Shown here: one piece after another, positions 1 through 9,401 of the stretch
Layout: each line of letters starts with the position of its first letter
Numbering within the stretch: position 1 is the stretch's first letter
Source: Saprospiraceae bacterium
GTDB taxonomy: Bacteria; Bacteroidota; Bacteroidia; Chitinophagales; Saprospiraceae
Reading direction: 5' to 3'
Assembly: GCA_016714895.1 (NCBI GenBank)
Contig: JADKBV010000011.1
Location: 992,001-1,056,000 of the forward strand
Length of the DNA: 64,000 bases
Notes under the pieces: generated by a model
What the model saw: the letters and a program-made list of their open reading frames with translations, nothing else
What the model was told of the DNA's origin: nothing
Database searches by the model: none
Made by a program: the position numbers and the translations under genes

Positions 1-393
1 GAAAATAATCAGAATGTGACGGATGGATTGAGGTATTTTGAAATGCCCGATACCACCATTACTTTTACTACTTCAAATTCTGTATTTACAAGAGATATAC
101 AAGGGCAATTTTCGCTGACTTGTGATGATCATTTTTGTGGAAAAAAAATTCCGATAACCTGTCTGGCACCGGGGTATTACGCTATATATTTAATGAACGG
201 CACTTTCGGTGAATACAACGAATGTCAAAGTAATGATATGGCATTGTCTTTTTTAGCGGGTGACAACAATTTTTCCGTTTGTAAAGAAATCAATACCACG
301 CGATTCAGCATCAATCCCGGCGGATTTGGTAATACATTCTTTGCTGAACCTGCCAATGAACCCCGATTGTATTTTTTTAAGGTGGTGGAATAA
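1..393 (+). CDS. C-terminal part of an unidentified, probably secreted protein (5' end outside window)
   Basis: The reading frame is open from the first base of the window to the TAA at 391-393, so the true start lies upstream; the first possible start inside the window (GTG at 16) is probably not real. About 130 residues are visible. They contain several cysteines (CDDHFCGKK, ITCLAPGYY, YNECQ) and alternating hydrophobic and aromatic stretches that fit a beta-rich extracellular module such as those in Bacteroidota surface adhesins. No T9SS sorting domain is seen at its C-terminus. I do not recognise the family. The next gene converges on it with a 16-bp gap. Confidence 0.6.
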   Translation, partial: ENNQNVTDGLRYFEMPDTTITFTTSNSVFTRDIQGQFSLTCDDHFCGKKIPITCLAPGYYAIYLMNGTFGEYNECQSNDMALSFLAGDNNFSVCKEINTTRFSINPGGFGNTFFAEPANEPRLYFFKVVE

Positions 394-409
394 TGAAACC
401 AATCGTTTT

Positions 410-1249
410 TTAAATCTTAAACCACTTTATCCAGGAATCATTTGTTTTGCCGTAGATTTTTAAAAAATAGATTCCATTCGGCCAGTCTTCCACATCTAAA
501 GGCAATTCAGTTTCGTAATTATTTAATTTTAATCTTTTGAAACCTGTGTGATCAAAAATTTCAATATTTCCAGTTTTATCGTGTCCCGATTTAATATCTA
601 ACCATTTGCTCGTAGGGTTGGGATAAACTGAATAATAATCTATGTTTTCATCTTCGGTAAAAACCTGGTGTTCCCGGCAATCAGTACCAAAACCGGCATC
701 TTCCAGGAAATTTAATGAAACGGAATCTCTGGTCAAACATCTCAATAACCTTGTGTCATCTTGTAAACCTGACAAGGCAAAACGAAAACCCCAATTAACA
801 CCTTTACCTTCCTCAAACCTCAATTTTTCATAATATCCGCAATGGAAGGCTGTGAAGTCAAATTCAATTATTTTGCGATTGTCTTTAAGGTAAGTCGTAT
901 CTACAATTAATTCTGTGGACACAAAGCTGAATGTATCCCCTTTATTAAGGTTCATGTCCGACAACAAAACTTCATCTTCCTGATCAAATGCCCGGAACCA
1001 AAGTCTGGATTGTTCATCTGATTCCCTTAAAAAGCCGAAGTTATTAATTACTTTATATGCTACATTTTGTATGATCGTATCTCTTTCATGCACAAATGAT
1101 TCTACAATGCCGGCGTCACAATAAAGGGCTATGTAATTCCATTCTGTGTAAGATGATCCAAAAACGGTTTGATATTGCCCGAAAATGCAGGGTTGTAAAT
1201 ATATCCACAAAATTAATGTTGTAAAAAAAGCTTTTATATTGTATTTCAT
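410..1249 (-). CDS. Secreted protein with T9SS type A C-terminal sorting domain
   Basis: About 279 residues. The reading frame could begin 18 nt further upstream (1267), but the ATG at 1249 gives a cleaner signal peptide (MKYNIKAFFTTLILWIYL, then a cleavage region ending IFG-QYQ). The middle 170 residues are of unknown function. The last ~75 residues match the type A sorting domain recognised by the type IX secretion system: it starts with YPNPTSKWLDIKS, continues with an IEIFDHTG strand and ends in a GIYFLKIYG motif with a basic tail. Such proteins are exported by Sec, cross the outer membrane by T9SS, and are released or anchored at the surface. The function of the passenger is unknown. Confidence 0.8.
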   Translation of the reverse strand: MKYNIKAFFTTLILWIYLQPCIFGQYQTVFGSSYTEWNYIALYCDAGIVESFVHERDTIIQNVAYKVINNFGFLRESDEQSRLWFRAFDQEDEVLLSDMNLNKGDTFSFVSTELIVDTTYLKDNRKIIEFDFTAFHCGYYEKLRFEEGKGVNWGFRFALSGLQDDTRLLRCLTRDSVSLNFLEDAGFGTDCREHQVFTEDENIDYYSVYPNPTSKWLDIKSGHDKTGNIEIFDHTGFKRLKLNNYETELPLDVEDWPNGIYFLKIYGKTNDSWIKWFKI

Positions 1250-1584
1250 ATGTATACACATTAACATGGCAAAATCATGGCAGAAAAATCTTTTTAATCA
1301 TTTTGATAAAACAAGCCCGCCACTCAAGGGTAAAAATAAGGGTAATCATGTAGAAATCGACATTTTTGACAGAAATATTTATCAATCTGTGTCTTAAGGG
1401 TGACAAAATAACAAACAGGGTTAATATTAATTTGATAGTAAACTGTAAGATTTTGATAATTAGATACTTCGAACGAGACGCGATACGCTTTGCTGACGAT
1501 GGGATTATCTGAAGATTTGATTTCGATCCTGAATCAGTGCTTCTTGTAAGATTCGACAAGATAGCATATAAAATCTTCTCTCCT
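1250..1584. other. Gene-free interval
   Basis: About 335 bp between two minus-strand genes. The short open frames on either strand have no recognisable domain and low-complexity composition. The part nearest 1450-1560 is visibly richer in G and C (for example ACGAGACGCGATACGC) than the AT-rich sequence around it and might be the remnant of a dispersed repeat, but I see no repeat partner in this window. Confidence 0.4.
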
Positions 1585-2274
1585 TTATCTGGATCTCAAT
1601 TTCTTTTTATCACTCACCAATACATGGTTGCCCTGGATTTCGACAAAGGTGGCATTCGGAAAAACTTTTTTAAATATTTCTTCGTAATATCGTTGTGTTG
1701 TACTGAGTTCTTTTTCTGTTTTGGCCAGCCGGTTGAATAATAAAACCCCGTTTGACGTGAGGTTTTCGTTGACACTTTCCAAAAAATCTTCTTCTTCAAA
1801 GGCGGCAGGGATTTTTTCGCTTATAAAAAGATCGACTGCGATCAAATCATATTTGTTTGAATCCTGCGCCACAAAATATATGGCGTCGGCCTGATGTAAT
1901 TCTATATCACTTTTCAAATCCCACAATACATATTTACTGGCCAGATGAATGACGGTCTCATCTATTTCCACACCGGTATAAGAATAGGTCTTGCCAAAAT
2001 TTTTTTCAAGCATAAAAGGTATGCTGCCCAATCCAAAACCAAGCAACAATACATGGGATTTTTCAGGCAATATCATTTTTTCAAAGGTCACTCTGAAATT
2101 ATCATACTTGTCAGCATAAGAATAGATCGCTTCCTCCGTCGACAATTGCAACCTGCCTTTTACCAAAGATACCGTAAGCACTTCATTATAATCAGAGGAT
2201 GTGTGTTCGAGGACGATTTCAGTAAAATAACTTGCCCATTTTTTCCATAAAGGAATATCTGTCTGTGGTCTCAT
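1585..2274 (-). CDS. Spermidine synthase-like SAM-dependent methyltransferase-fold protein
   Basis: 229 residues, cytoplasmic, no signal peptide. The fold signature is visible: a Rossmann nucleotide-binding strand-loop LLLGFGLGSIPFML, followed by an acidic strand end (YTGVEIDETVIHLA), then QADAIYFVA and DLIAVDLFISEKIP. This order matches spermine/spermidine synthase-like proteins (PF01564 type). The protein is shorter than a true spermidine synthase (about 280-300 residues), so the polyamine activity is not assured; many Bacteroidota carry such short stand-alone homologues of unknown substrate. A good -7 element (TATTTTTG on the minus strand) sits just upstream of the ATG. Confidence 0.7.
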   Translation of the reverse strand: MRPQTDIPLWKKWASYFTEIVLEHTSSDYNEVLTVSLVKGRLQLSTEEAIYSYADKYDNFRVTFEKMILPEKSHVLLLGFGLGSIPFMLEKNFGKTYSYTGVEIDETVIHLASKYVLWDLKSDIELHQADAIYFVAQDSNKYDLIAVDLFISEKIPAAFEEEDFLESVNENLTSNGVLLFNRLAKTEKELSTTQRYYEEIFKKVFPNATFVEIQGNHVLVSDKKKLRSR

Positions 2275-2278
2275 GATG

Positions 2279-2286
2279 CAAAAATA
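2279..2286 (-). promoter_or_regulatory. Putative -7 promoter element (TAnnTTTG)
   Basis: Minus-strand TATTTTTG is an exact match to the Bacteroidota housekeeping -7 consensus, four bases upstream of the methyltransferase start. No convincing TTTG -33 box is seen at normal spacing. If it is used, the mRNA would be nearly leaderless. Confidence 0.4.
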
Positions 2287-2359
2287 TACATCACAAACAA
2301 ACTTCAGGAGAAAAAGCCATAAAAAGAATGGAAAGCATAAAAAATACCACCAATACTAT

Positions 2360-2367
2360 TACCTTTG
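2360..2367 (+). promoter_or_regulatory. Putative -7 promoter element of aspS
   Basis: TACCTTTG matches TAnnTTTG exactly and lies 27 bp upstream of the ATG at 2395. Its position also helps to settle the aspS start: a longer reading frame beginning with TTG at 2365 would start inside this element. Confidence 0.5.
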
Positions 2368-2394
2368 CGGCCCGAAAGTAAGAACATAAAAGGT

Positions 2395-4170
2395 ATGTAC
2401 AGAACAAAAAATTGTGGAGAATTGCGCATCTCGGATGTGGGACAACAGGTGACCCTGAGTGGATGGATTCAAAAAAGCCGTGACCTGGGAGGTTTGACTT
2501 TTACCGATGTAAGAGATCGTTACGGCATCACCCAATTGGTATTCAATATGGATGAAAATCAGGTTTTATGTGAAAAAGCCAGAAAACTGGGCCGCGAATT
2601 TGTCATTCAGGCTTCCGGAATCGTTCGTGAAAGATCGAGTAAAAATGCCTCCCGTCCGACAGGTGATATCGAGATTGAAGTCACTGAACTCAATATTCTC
2701 AACGAATCAAAAGTACCTCCTTTTACCATTGAAGATGAAACCGACGGTGGCGACGACATCCGGATGAATTACCGCTACCTCGACCTTCGTCGTAATCCCG
2801 TCCAACAAAACATCATCTTCAGATCAAAACTCGCTTTGGAGACGAGAAAATATCTGGATAGCCAGGGTTTTATCGAAGTGGAAACACCTTTTCTTATCAA
2901 AAGTACACCAGAAGGTGCCAGAGACTTTGTGGTGCCAAGCCGTCTCAATCCGGGACAGTTTTATGCCCTGCCTCAGAGTCCGCAGACGTTCAAACAAATC
3001 CTCATGGTGGCCGGATTGGACAAATATTTTCAGATTGTCAAATGTTTCCGTGATGAAGATCTCAGGGCAGACAGACAGCCGGAGTTTACCCAAATCGATT
3101 GCGAAATGTCTTTTGTTCATATCGAAGACATCCTGAATACCTTTGAAGGACTGACCAAACATTTGTTTAAAAATACATTAGGTACGGACTTGCCTGATTT
3201 TCCAAGAATGTCCTACGACGAAGCATTACAAAAATATGGTTCTGACAAACCCGACCTTCGTTTTGGCATGCCTTTTTATGAATTGAATGATAAAGCCAAA
3301 GGAAAAGATTTTTCAATCTTTGATCAGGCGGAACTCATTGTGGGTTTTGTGGCTGAAGGGATAGCAGAATCATATTCCAACAGCAATATGAAAGAACTGA
3401 CCGAATGGGTCCAAAGACCACAAATCGGTGCCAAAGGTTTGGTTTATGTCAAGTGGATGGAAGATGATACCATCAAATCCACGATCGGCAAGTTTTATGA
3501 CGATGATACCCTCAAATCCTGGATTTCTGCTATGGGCGGCAAAAAAGGAGATGTTGTTTTTATATTGTCCGGAGAGACCGACAGAACCAGAAAACAACTC
3601 AGCGAATTGAGATTGGAAATGGGCAGAAGACTGAATCTCATCCAACCCGGAGATTTTAAACCTCTTTGGGTCATCGACTTTCCACTTTTGGAATGGGACG
3701 AAGATTCTCAAAGATTCCACGCGATGCACCACCCATTCACTTCGCCTAAAAAAGAAGATATTCCGCGCATGCTCAATGGCGACCATGAGACCATGAAAAG
3801 CCTGAGAGCAGATGCTTATGACCTGGTAATCAACGGCGCTGAAATCGGCGGAGGATCGATCAGAATTCACGACAGAGCATTACAAAGTAAAAACTTTGAC
3901 TTGTTGGGTTTTTCCAAAGAAGAAGCGGAATACCAGTTCGGGTTTTTGATGGGCGCCTTTGAATACGGAGCACCTCCACATGGTGGTATTGCCTTCGGAT
4001 TTGACAGATTGTGTGCCGTAATGAACGGACAGTCTTCGATCCGGGATTTTATCGCTTTCCCAAAAAACAATCAGGGCAGGGACATGATGATCGATGCACC
4101 ATCTTTGATTCACGAACATCAGTTGGCTGAGTGCAGAATCGCCTTAGTGAAAGATTTGGATAAAAAATAG
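2395..4170 (+). CDS. aspS: Aspartyl-tRNA synthetase
   Basis: 591 residues; class II aminoacyl-tRNA synthetase charging tRNA-Asp in the cytoplasm. The chosen ATG gives the typical bacterial N-terminus MYRTKNCGELR followed by the OB-fold anticodon-binding domain (VTLSGWIQKSRDLGGLTF). Motif 2 is present near residue 218 (FRDEDLRADRQPEFTQID), the insertion domain characteristic of bacterial AspRS lies between motifs 2 and 3, and motif 3 is near residue 531 (GGIAFGFDRL). The length agrees with bacterial-type AspRS (about 590 residues). The frame is open upstream to 2365 but that extension overlaps the predicted promoter. No close partner gene; downstream is a separately promoted barrel protein. 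Confidence 0.97.
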   Translation: MYRTKNCGELRISDVGQQVTLSGWIQKSRDLGGLTFTDVRDRYGITQLVFNMDENQVLCEKARKLGREFVIQASGIVRERSSKNASRPTGDIEIEVTELNILNESKVPPFTIEDETDGGDDIRMNYRYLDLRRNPVQQNIIFRSKLALETRKYLDSQGFIEVETPFLIKSTPEGARDFVVPSRLNPGQFYALPQSPQTFKQILMVAGLDKYFQIVKCFRDEDLRADRQPEFTQIDCEMSFVHIEDILNTFEGLTKHLFKNTLGTDLPDFPRMSYDEALQKYGSDKPDLRFGMPFYELNDKAKGKDFSIFDQAELIVGFVAEGIAESYSNSNMKELTEWVQRPQIGAKGLVYVKWMEDDTIKSTIGKFYDDDTLKSWISAMGGKKGDVVFILSGETDRTRKQLSELRLEMGRRLNLIQPGDFKPLWVIDFPLLEWDEDSQRFHAMHHPFTSPKKEDIPRMLNGDHETMKSLRADAYDLVINGAEIGGGSIRIHDRALQSKNFDLLGFSKEEAEYQFGFLMGAFEYGAPPHGGIAFGFDRLCAVMNGQSSIRDFIAFPKNNQGRDMMIDAPSLIHEHQLAECRIALVKDLDKK

Positions 4171-4210
4171 TTTTTTTTGGAAAATAACAACGGGTTATCC
4201 AACATCGTTT

Positions 4211-4218
4211 TATCTTTG
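4211..4218 (+). promoter_or_regulatory. Putative -7 promoter element
   Basis: TATCTTTG matches TAnnTTTG exactly, 44 bp upstream of the ATG at 4263. It indicates that the small barrel protein is transcribed separately from aspS. Confidence 0.45.
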
Positions 4219-4262
4219 GATATATTAATAGTTGTTGTTTTTCAAATCAAATAAATCGTATA

Positions 4263-4931
4263 ATGAATAAATTTCTTTTTATTATATGTTTTTTCTGTTT
4301 GTCAAGTAATGTTTCCGGGCAGAAATATTATGTTTTTGCAGGAGGTAATGCTTCAGGATTGCACCATACTTCTTCCGATAACAAATTTACCAAAGGGTTT
4401 GATAATTTTCATTTCGACTATTGTTTTGGAATTGATATTTCCGAAATTTATCTGGGCAAGTGGCCTTTTTTAGTAAATTTCAGGTTTGAAAAAACAAGAG
4501 GAAATATAGACTTCTCAAAATCAGCCAATGGTTTTTTTAATTTTATCAATCATTATTCCGAAGTAAGTCAATCAGCCATTGGTTTGGGCTTTTACCCGAT
4601 AAATGTTAATATTCGGAAAAACTTTTTTATTCATTTGGGCGGCGAAACATCTGTAAATATTTCAGGACAATTATCTGATGAAAATGATTACAAAACATTT
4701 TTTGAATATGGCACGTCTGTGCAGTCGGCTTCATCAGATCAATCCGTTTTTCGTTCGTTTAATGCGGGACTCAGTGCTATGTTTTCTTATGACCTTCCTG
4801 TAAACGAAAAATTGACCATTAGTCCGAGGTTCAGGGTGTATGTTGGTCTGACAAATGAACTCAGAAACGACGTTATTAACAGCTCATTGAGAACTATGAG
4901 TTACGAAATGGTCTTTAAATATATCCCTTAA
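4263..4931 (+). CDS. Small exported protein, probable outer-membrane beta-barrel
   Basis: 222 residues with a clear signal peptide (MNKFLFIICFFCLSSNVSG, cut before QKYYV). The mature part alternates polar and hydrophobic residues in short strands separated by turns (for example YYVFAGGNASGLHH, FLVNFRFEKTRG, SAIGLGFYPINV, FRVYVGLTNEL) and ends with a strand closing on an aromatic-rich terminus (MSYEMVFKYIP), as in eight-stranded OMP-like barrels of Bacteroidota. I see no specific family motif, and the function is unknown. The gene converges on pheS with a 15-bp gap. Confidence 0.7.
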   Translation: MNKFLFIICFFCLSSNVSGQKYYVFAGGNASGLHHTSSDNKFTKGFDNFHFDYCFGIDISEIYLGKWPFLVNFRFEKTRGNIDFSKSANGFFNFINHYSEVSQSAIGLGFYPINVNIRKNFFIHLGGETSVNISGQLSDENDYKTFFEYGTSVQSASSDQSVFRSFNAGLSAMFSYDLPVNEKLTISPRFRVYVGLTNELRNDVINSSLRTMSYEMVFKYIP

Positions 4932-4944
4932 GAGGGAATCCCTC
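4932..4944. terminator. Short hairpin between convergent genes
   Basis: GAGGG-AAT-CCCTC forms a 5-bp G+C-rich stem exactly in the 15-bp gap between the stop codon of the barrel gene and the stop codon of pheS. The run CCTTT after it is a poor T-tract, so termination is only possible. Confidence 0.3.
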
Positions 4945-4946
4945 CT

Positions 4947-5984
4947 TTACAAAGCTCCGGAAAACTGTTTCAGAAAACGGATATCATTCTCAAAAAACTG
5001 ACGTATATCGGTTACTTTATATTGTAACATAGCCTGTCTTTCAATACCCATTCCAAAGGCAAATCCGGTGTATTCTTCGGGATCAATACCGCAGTTTGAC
5101 AATACATTGGGGTCAACCATGCCGCAACCTAATATTTCCAGCCAACCGGTTCCTTTGGTGATGCGGTAATCATCCTCATTTTTTAAACCCCAATACACGT
5201 CCATTTCGGCACTGGGTTCTGTAAAAGGAAAATAACTTGGGCGAAGTCTGATTTCAGTTTGCGGACCGTACATTTCCCTCGCAAAATACAAAAGGGTTTG
5301 TTTCATATCTGCAAAACTCACTTTTTTATCTATATACAATCCTTCGACCTGGTGAAACTGACAATGAGATCTGGAAGATATGGTTTCGTTTCGATACACC
5401 CTTCCCGGAGCGATGATTCTGATGGGTGGTTTTTGGGTGGTCATAATCCTTGCCTGAACAGATGAGGTATGGGTACGCAACAAATCCACTGTGCTGTCTT
5501 TGAGGTAAAACGTATCCTGCATATCTCTCGCCGGATGGTCCTCAGGCGTGTTCATTGCGGTAAAATTGTACCAGTCGTTTTCTATTTCTCTTTCTTCAGC
5601 TACCGTAAAACCGATTCTTTCAAAAATTCTGATGATACGATTCATCACGATAGAGACGGGATGTCTCGAGCCGATTGAATCGTAGTATACAGGTGCTGTC
5701 AGATCCAAATCGTGATTTCTGCCCTGATCAGCAGAAGCATCGAGGCGTTCTTTTTCCAGTTCAAAGCGGGACTCAGCTTCTTCTTTGAGGGCATTCAGTA
5801 CCAGACCGAATTCTTTTTTTCGTTCATTCGGTACATTTTTAATCTCTCCAAAAAGTGTTTTGATGATGTTTTTGCTTCCGACAAAACGAATTCTGAAGGA
5901 TTCCAGTTGTTCTGCTGAAGTAATGACAGTCCCTTTAATTTCCTCAGAAAGAGACGCCATGGTTAAAAATATATCCTGATTCAT
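4947..5984 (-). CDS. pheS: Phenylalanyl-tRNA synthetase alpha subunit
   Basis: 345 residues; catalytic subunit of the alpha2-beta2 PheRS that charges tRNA-Phe. It has the N-terminal coiled-coil region (about residues 1-85), then the class II core: motif 1 region near HPVSIVMNRIIRIFERIGF, motif 2 GRVYRNETISSRSHCQFHQ, the Phe-binding part (EILGCGMVDPNVL) and motif 3 GFAFGMGIERQAML near the C-terminus. Length is normal (about 340). pheT is not adjacent, which is common in Bacteroidota. The start MNQDIFLTMASL is the only ATG giving the full coiled coil apart from an internal M nine codons later. Confidence 0.96.
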   Translation of the reverse strand: MNQDIFLTMASLSEEIKGTVITSAEQLESFRIRFVGSKNIIKTLFGEIKNVPNERKKEFGLVLNALKEEAESRFELEKERLDASADQGRNHDLDLTAPVYYDSIGSRHPVSIVMNRIIRIFERIGFTVAEEREIENDWYNFTAMNTPEDHPARDMQDTFYLKDSTVDLLRTHTSSVQARIMTTQKPPIRIIAPGRVYRNETISSRSHCQFHQVEGLYIDKKVSFADMKQTLLYFAREMYGPQTEIRLRPSYFPFTEPSAEMDVYWGLKNEDDYRITKGTGWLEILGCGMVDPNVLSNCGIDPEEYTGFAFGMGIERQAMLQYKVTDIRQFFENDIRFLKQFSGAL

Positions 5985-6358
5985 TTTTTTCGGATTGTAT
6001 TAAATAAAAGATAAAATGCCGCACAATCTTTTGTTTCTAAACAATGTATAAATACATCCTTCTGATCGGATCCCTTTGTAACATTTTTTATCCTAGAAAA
6101 CATGATTATGTAAAAACATCTTTACCTGTATCAAAGTGCAAAGATAAAATATATCCTGCTAATATGTTGAATATTTTTTCAGATCAAAAGTGTTTGGCCG
6201 GCATTTATACAAAACAAAAAATGTACAAACAGATTCGACAGTCATGATGGTGTTTCAGTTGCTTTTTCATTTTTATAACACATTTAATATCAATTTTTTT
6301 TATATTTATTTTTTTCTATATGAAAGAAAACTATTTTTGTCCTTCAAAATTTTGATTT
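5985..6358. other. Gene-free interval between divergent genes
   Basis: 374 bp, very AT-rich, between pheS (minus) and a surface protein gene (plus). A 67-codon open frame at 6044-6247 has no domain or signal peptide and is probably chance. On the minus strand TATCTTTG (6139-6146) could be a distal pheS promoter; on the plus strand the element at 6332-6339 serves the next gene. Confidence 0.4.
6332..6339 (+). promoter_or_regulatory. Putative -7 promoter element
   Basis: TATTTTTG matches TAnnTTTG exactly, 19 bp upstream of the ATG at 6359. A run of T residues, but no exact TTTG, lies at -33. Confidence 0.45.
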
Positions 6359-9043
6359 ATGTATAAACTTTTGATTGTATTTCTTCTGTCCGCGTTGTAT
6401 GTTGTAACTAATGTACAGGCTGCACATATCATAGGAGGTGAAGTTTCTTATGCATGTATTTCTTCGAATAGCGTAACAAAACAAACAACGTTTACCGTCA
6501 AATATACCTTATACAGGGACGTGCTTGGAGGAGGAGCTCTTTTTGACCAGACGGCTTTATTCGGATTATATGCCAAAGATAAAAATACGAATCAATGGGT
6601 TCATGTTCAAACTTATAGTGCATTGGTTACTAATTTGTCTCTTGTTTCACTCAACGATCCTTGTGTGACAGTTCCTTCAAATGTAAGGGTTGAAAAGGGC
6701 AATTATATATTTAATGTTACGATTCCATGGGACGACCAAACCTATATGATTTCATATCAGAGATGTTGTCGGAACAATTCGATATCAAATTTACTGAATC
6801 CTCAGTCAACCGGTGCGGTCTATAACATAGAGCTAAGCCCGGAATCTGTAAAAAATTGCAACAATAGTCCGGTCTTCAACTTTTTTCCGCCGACGGTCAT
6901 CTGTAATAACCGGCCATTACAGTTTGACCACAGTACAAGCGATATCGAAGGAGATTCTGTGGTTTATGCCTTTTGTATTCCGTTGACTTCTGGTGGTCAG
7001 GAACCCGGTGATGAATGCAATTCTATTGTTCCATCACCGTTTAAATGCCCGCCGCCCTATGCAAATGTTGTATATTCCGGCAATTATGCCTTTGATACAC
7101 CGATGGCTGCGAATCCTTTGATACAGGTCAATCCGGAAAATGGGTTTATGACGGGAACGCCAAATCTTACCGGTCAGTATGTTTTGGGTGTTTGTATAAA
7201 AGAATACAGAAATGGCGTATTACTTACAGAAACCAGAAGAGATTTTCAGTTTAATGTTGTAAATTGTACCGGTGTCACATTCAATCAAAACATTACGATT
7301 TGTGAAAATGATAGCGTCACCGTCAATAATGTGACGTACACAGAAGCAGGAACTTTTACACAAAATTTTATCAATAGTGTTGGTTGTGACAGTATTCTGG
7401 TACTGCAAATCAAACAAAACGTTGCCTCTGAAGAGTTCAGAGAAGTTACGATTTGTGCACCGGAAGTCTTTTTGTTTGAAGGCGAAACGTTGACGGCATC
7501 CGGAACTTATACCAAAATGTTGACCAATAGTGTTGGATGTGACAGTACCATAACACTTCGGTTGACCGTGCTTACCCCTGGAATGGATACCCTACAGTAT
7601 TTTATTTGTGATGATGAAAAATTGGAAATAAATAATATAGTCTATGATGCCGCAGGTGAGTACACCCAGGTGCTTACCGGTACCAATGGCTGTGACAGCA
7701 CCCTCATAATTCTGGTTAAAAAAGGAATTACTACCCTTACCACCAGAAATGTCTACCTATGTCTCGAAAATGATGTGGTCATCAACGGCATTCCTTATCA
7801 GGTGCCGGGAACATTTGAACAAAATTACCAGACTGAATCAGGATGCGACAGTACATTGGTTATCAAAGTTTTTCCTTGTGATGAAAATCTGTTTTATGAT
7901 TTTCAGTTGTGTAATGCAATGACCCCTGAACAGAGTATGATATACGGCGAGTTTATTCCGGCTTATACCAAACAATTGTCATGCGGCAGGGTAACAGCTT
8001 CCAATATTTACCGGGATATGCCGCAGGAATTTAAACACTCATGTTCTGCCGGGCAGGAAAGTACATTGTCTATGTGCGTCAGTGCATCAAAATCATGTGA
8101 CCCTGCTTTGGCCAATCAAAAACCTGTACTGCTTACCTTTGTTGTTGATGCTGCAGCGGGTAATTTAGTCAAATGGAATCATTTTGTCTATCATCACAAC
8201 AGTCCGTCTTCATATGCATGGATCAGTGGTCCTTCAGGGGTAAACAACGGACCGACAAAATTTTTGATGAAAATTTATAAAAACGGTTTGTTGTTGATGG
8301 AAGAAACCAAAACCACAACCAACGGTTGGACAAAACAACAACTTGATTTTTATGAAGATCCCGACTTTCTTTTTGCCGGTGGTGACAGTATTACTATAGA
8401 ATGGTGGCCCTATTGTGCGATTGGAAATAATGCAGAAATTTCAGTGTGGGATCTGGACAATATTTCTATGTATTTTTCATGCGAATCAGTTGAAAACAGG
8501 ACTTTTTCCGGTAATATATCCGGGTTAAATGATCAAAATCACCAAATCGTGGTAAAACGATACCTTGATGAAAAGGTAGTGACAGCCACATTGGATCAAA
8601 ATACATTTACTTTTTTGAAAAATGATCCGTATTCGTATTATACCTTAAAGGGATATCTCAATACCGGTGTGGCAGAAGGTGTGTCAGGAATCGACATTGT
8701 GCTCGTGCAACAACATATACTTGGACTGAGGCCTTTTACCAATCCGGTGCAGTACATCGCTGCTGATGTCAATCGGGATGGCCGAATAAACAGTCTCGAT
8801 TTGCTGGACATGCGAAAAGTTATTTTAGGATTGAGGGAGTTTTTTCCAAATAATACCAGCTGGAGGTTTATTCCAATGTCTGAATGTAAAAAACAATCAA
8901 ACCCTTTGACTTGGGAAGATGTTATTTTGGTAGAACCAGGATATCAGAATGTCAATAATCTTGATTTCCTTCCTGTAAAAACCGGTGATCTGGATGGTGT
9001 TCCCGTAGTTCCCGAAATCGGGGGACCTTCAGGAATAAAATAA
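6359..9043 (+). CDS. Large secreted surface protein with four Cys-containing repeats and a dockerin-like Ca-binding module
   Basis: 894 residues with an N-terminal signal peptide (MYKLLIVFLLSALYVVTNVQA). The mature start AHIIGGEVSYAC is typical of large Bacteroidota surface/adhesin proteins. Residues about 305-520 hold four repeats of roughly 45-50 residues, each with an xxIC...xG(T/E)(F/Y)xxxxxxxxGCDS core (VGCDSILVL, VGCDSTITL, NGCDSTLII, SGCDSTLVI). A middle domain (about 530-715) resembles a jelly-roll carbohydrate-binding or choice-of-anchor fold. Near residues 765-835 there are two dockerin/EF-hand-like segments: GIDIVLVQQHILGL and AADVNRDGRINSLDLLDM (Asp/Asn calcium ligands visible). 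No T9SS type A tail is seen at the C-terminus. Role inferred: cell-surface adhesion or structural protein; the exact function is unknown. Confidence 0.75.
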   Translation: MYKLLIVFLLSALYVVTNVQAAHIIGGEVSYACISSNSVTKQTTFTVKYTLYRDVLGGGALFDQTALFGLYAKDKNTNQWVHVQTYSALVTNLSLVSLNDPCVTVPSNVRVEKGNYIFNVTIPWDDQTYMISYQRCCRNNSISNLLNPQSTGAVYNIELSPESVKNCNNSPVFNFFPPTVICNNRPLQFDHSTSDIEGDSVVYAFCIPLTSGGQEPGDECNSIVPSPFKCPPPYANVVYSGNYAFDTPMAANPLIQVNPENGFMTGTPNLTGQYVLGVCIKEYRNGVLLTETRRDFQFNVVNCTGVTFNQNITICENDSVTVNNVTYTEAGTFTQNFINSVGCDSILVLQIKQNVASEEFREVTICAPEVFLFEGETLTASGTYTKMLTNSVGCDSTITLRLTVLTPGMDTLQYFICDDEKLEINNIVYDAAGEYTQVLTGTNGCDSTLIILVKKGITTLTTRNVYLCLENDVVINGIPYQVPGTFEQNYQTESGCDSTLVIKVFPCDENLFYDFQLCNAMTPEQSMIYGEFIPAYTKQLSCGRVTASNIYRDMPQEFKHSCSAGQESTLSMCVSASKSCDPALANQKPVLLTFVVDAAAGNLVKWNHFVYHHNSPSSYAWISGPSGVNNGPTKFLMKIYKNGLLLMEETKTTTNGWTKQQLDFYEDPDFLFAGGDSITIEWWPYCAIGNNAEISVWDLDNISMYFSCESVENRTFSGNISGLNDQNHQIVVKRYLDEKVVTATLDQNTFTFLKNDPYSYYTLKGYLNTGVAEGVSGIDIVLVQQHILGLRPFTNPVQYIAADVNRDGRINSLDLLDMRKVILGLREFFPNNTSWRFIPMSECKKQSNPLTWEDVILVEPGYQNVNNLDFLPVKTGDLDGVPVVPEIGGPSGIK

Positions 9044-9401
9044 TAAATAAGGATTACTTTCAATTCCCGCTTTCAGATAATAACGGTTTAAATTCCTCAT
9101 TATCTCCTTGCCATCGCGTACTATATTTTATAAATTGAAAACACCGGTTTATTTGATATAAGTTTAACCTTTTGTTTTTTTATTAAAAAAAAACGCATCA
9201 GGCACCAGCATACGTTTTACCGGAAAAGACGGATATGGCTGAATTGGAAAAGATATTTCTTATTGGATAATCTGAGATAAATTGGGTTAAAATAGTCGCC
9301 ATTGCGTTAATTTCACGTTAAAAAATCCAAAATGGTCATGTAGGTTTAAATTTTATTAACAATTTTAATGCTAAATAAAATAATTGTTTTACATTTAGCG
9401 C
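9044..9401. other. Gene-free interval
   Basis: 358 bp, AT-rich, with A and T homopolymer runs near 9170-9195. No RNA gene or terminator stem is convincing. Near its end TACATTTA (9390-9397) is a one-mismatch -7 element 4 bp before the sigma factor ATG. Confidence 0.4.

Noticed and set aside
6044..6247. 67-codon open frame upstream of the dockerin-like protein
   Set aside because: No domain, no signal peptide, and biased composition expected from AT-rich intergenic sequence; no promoter element nearby.
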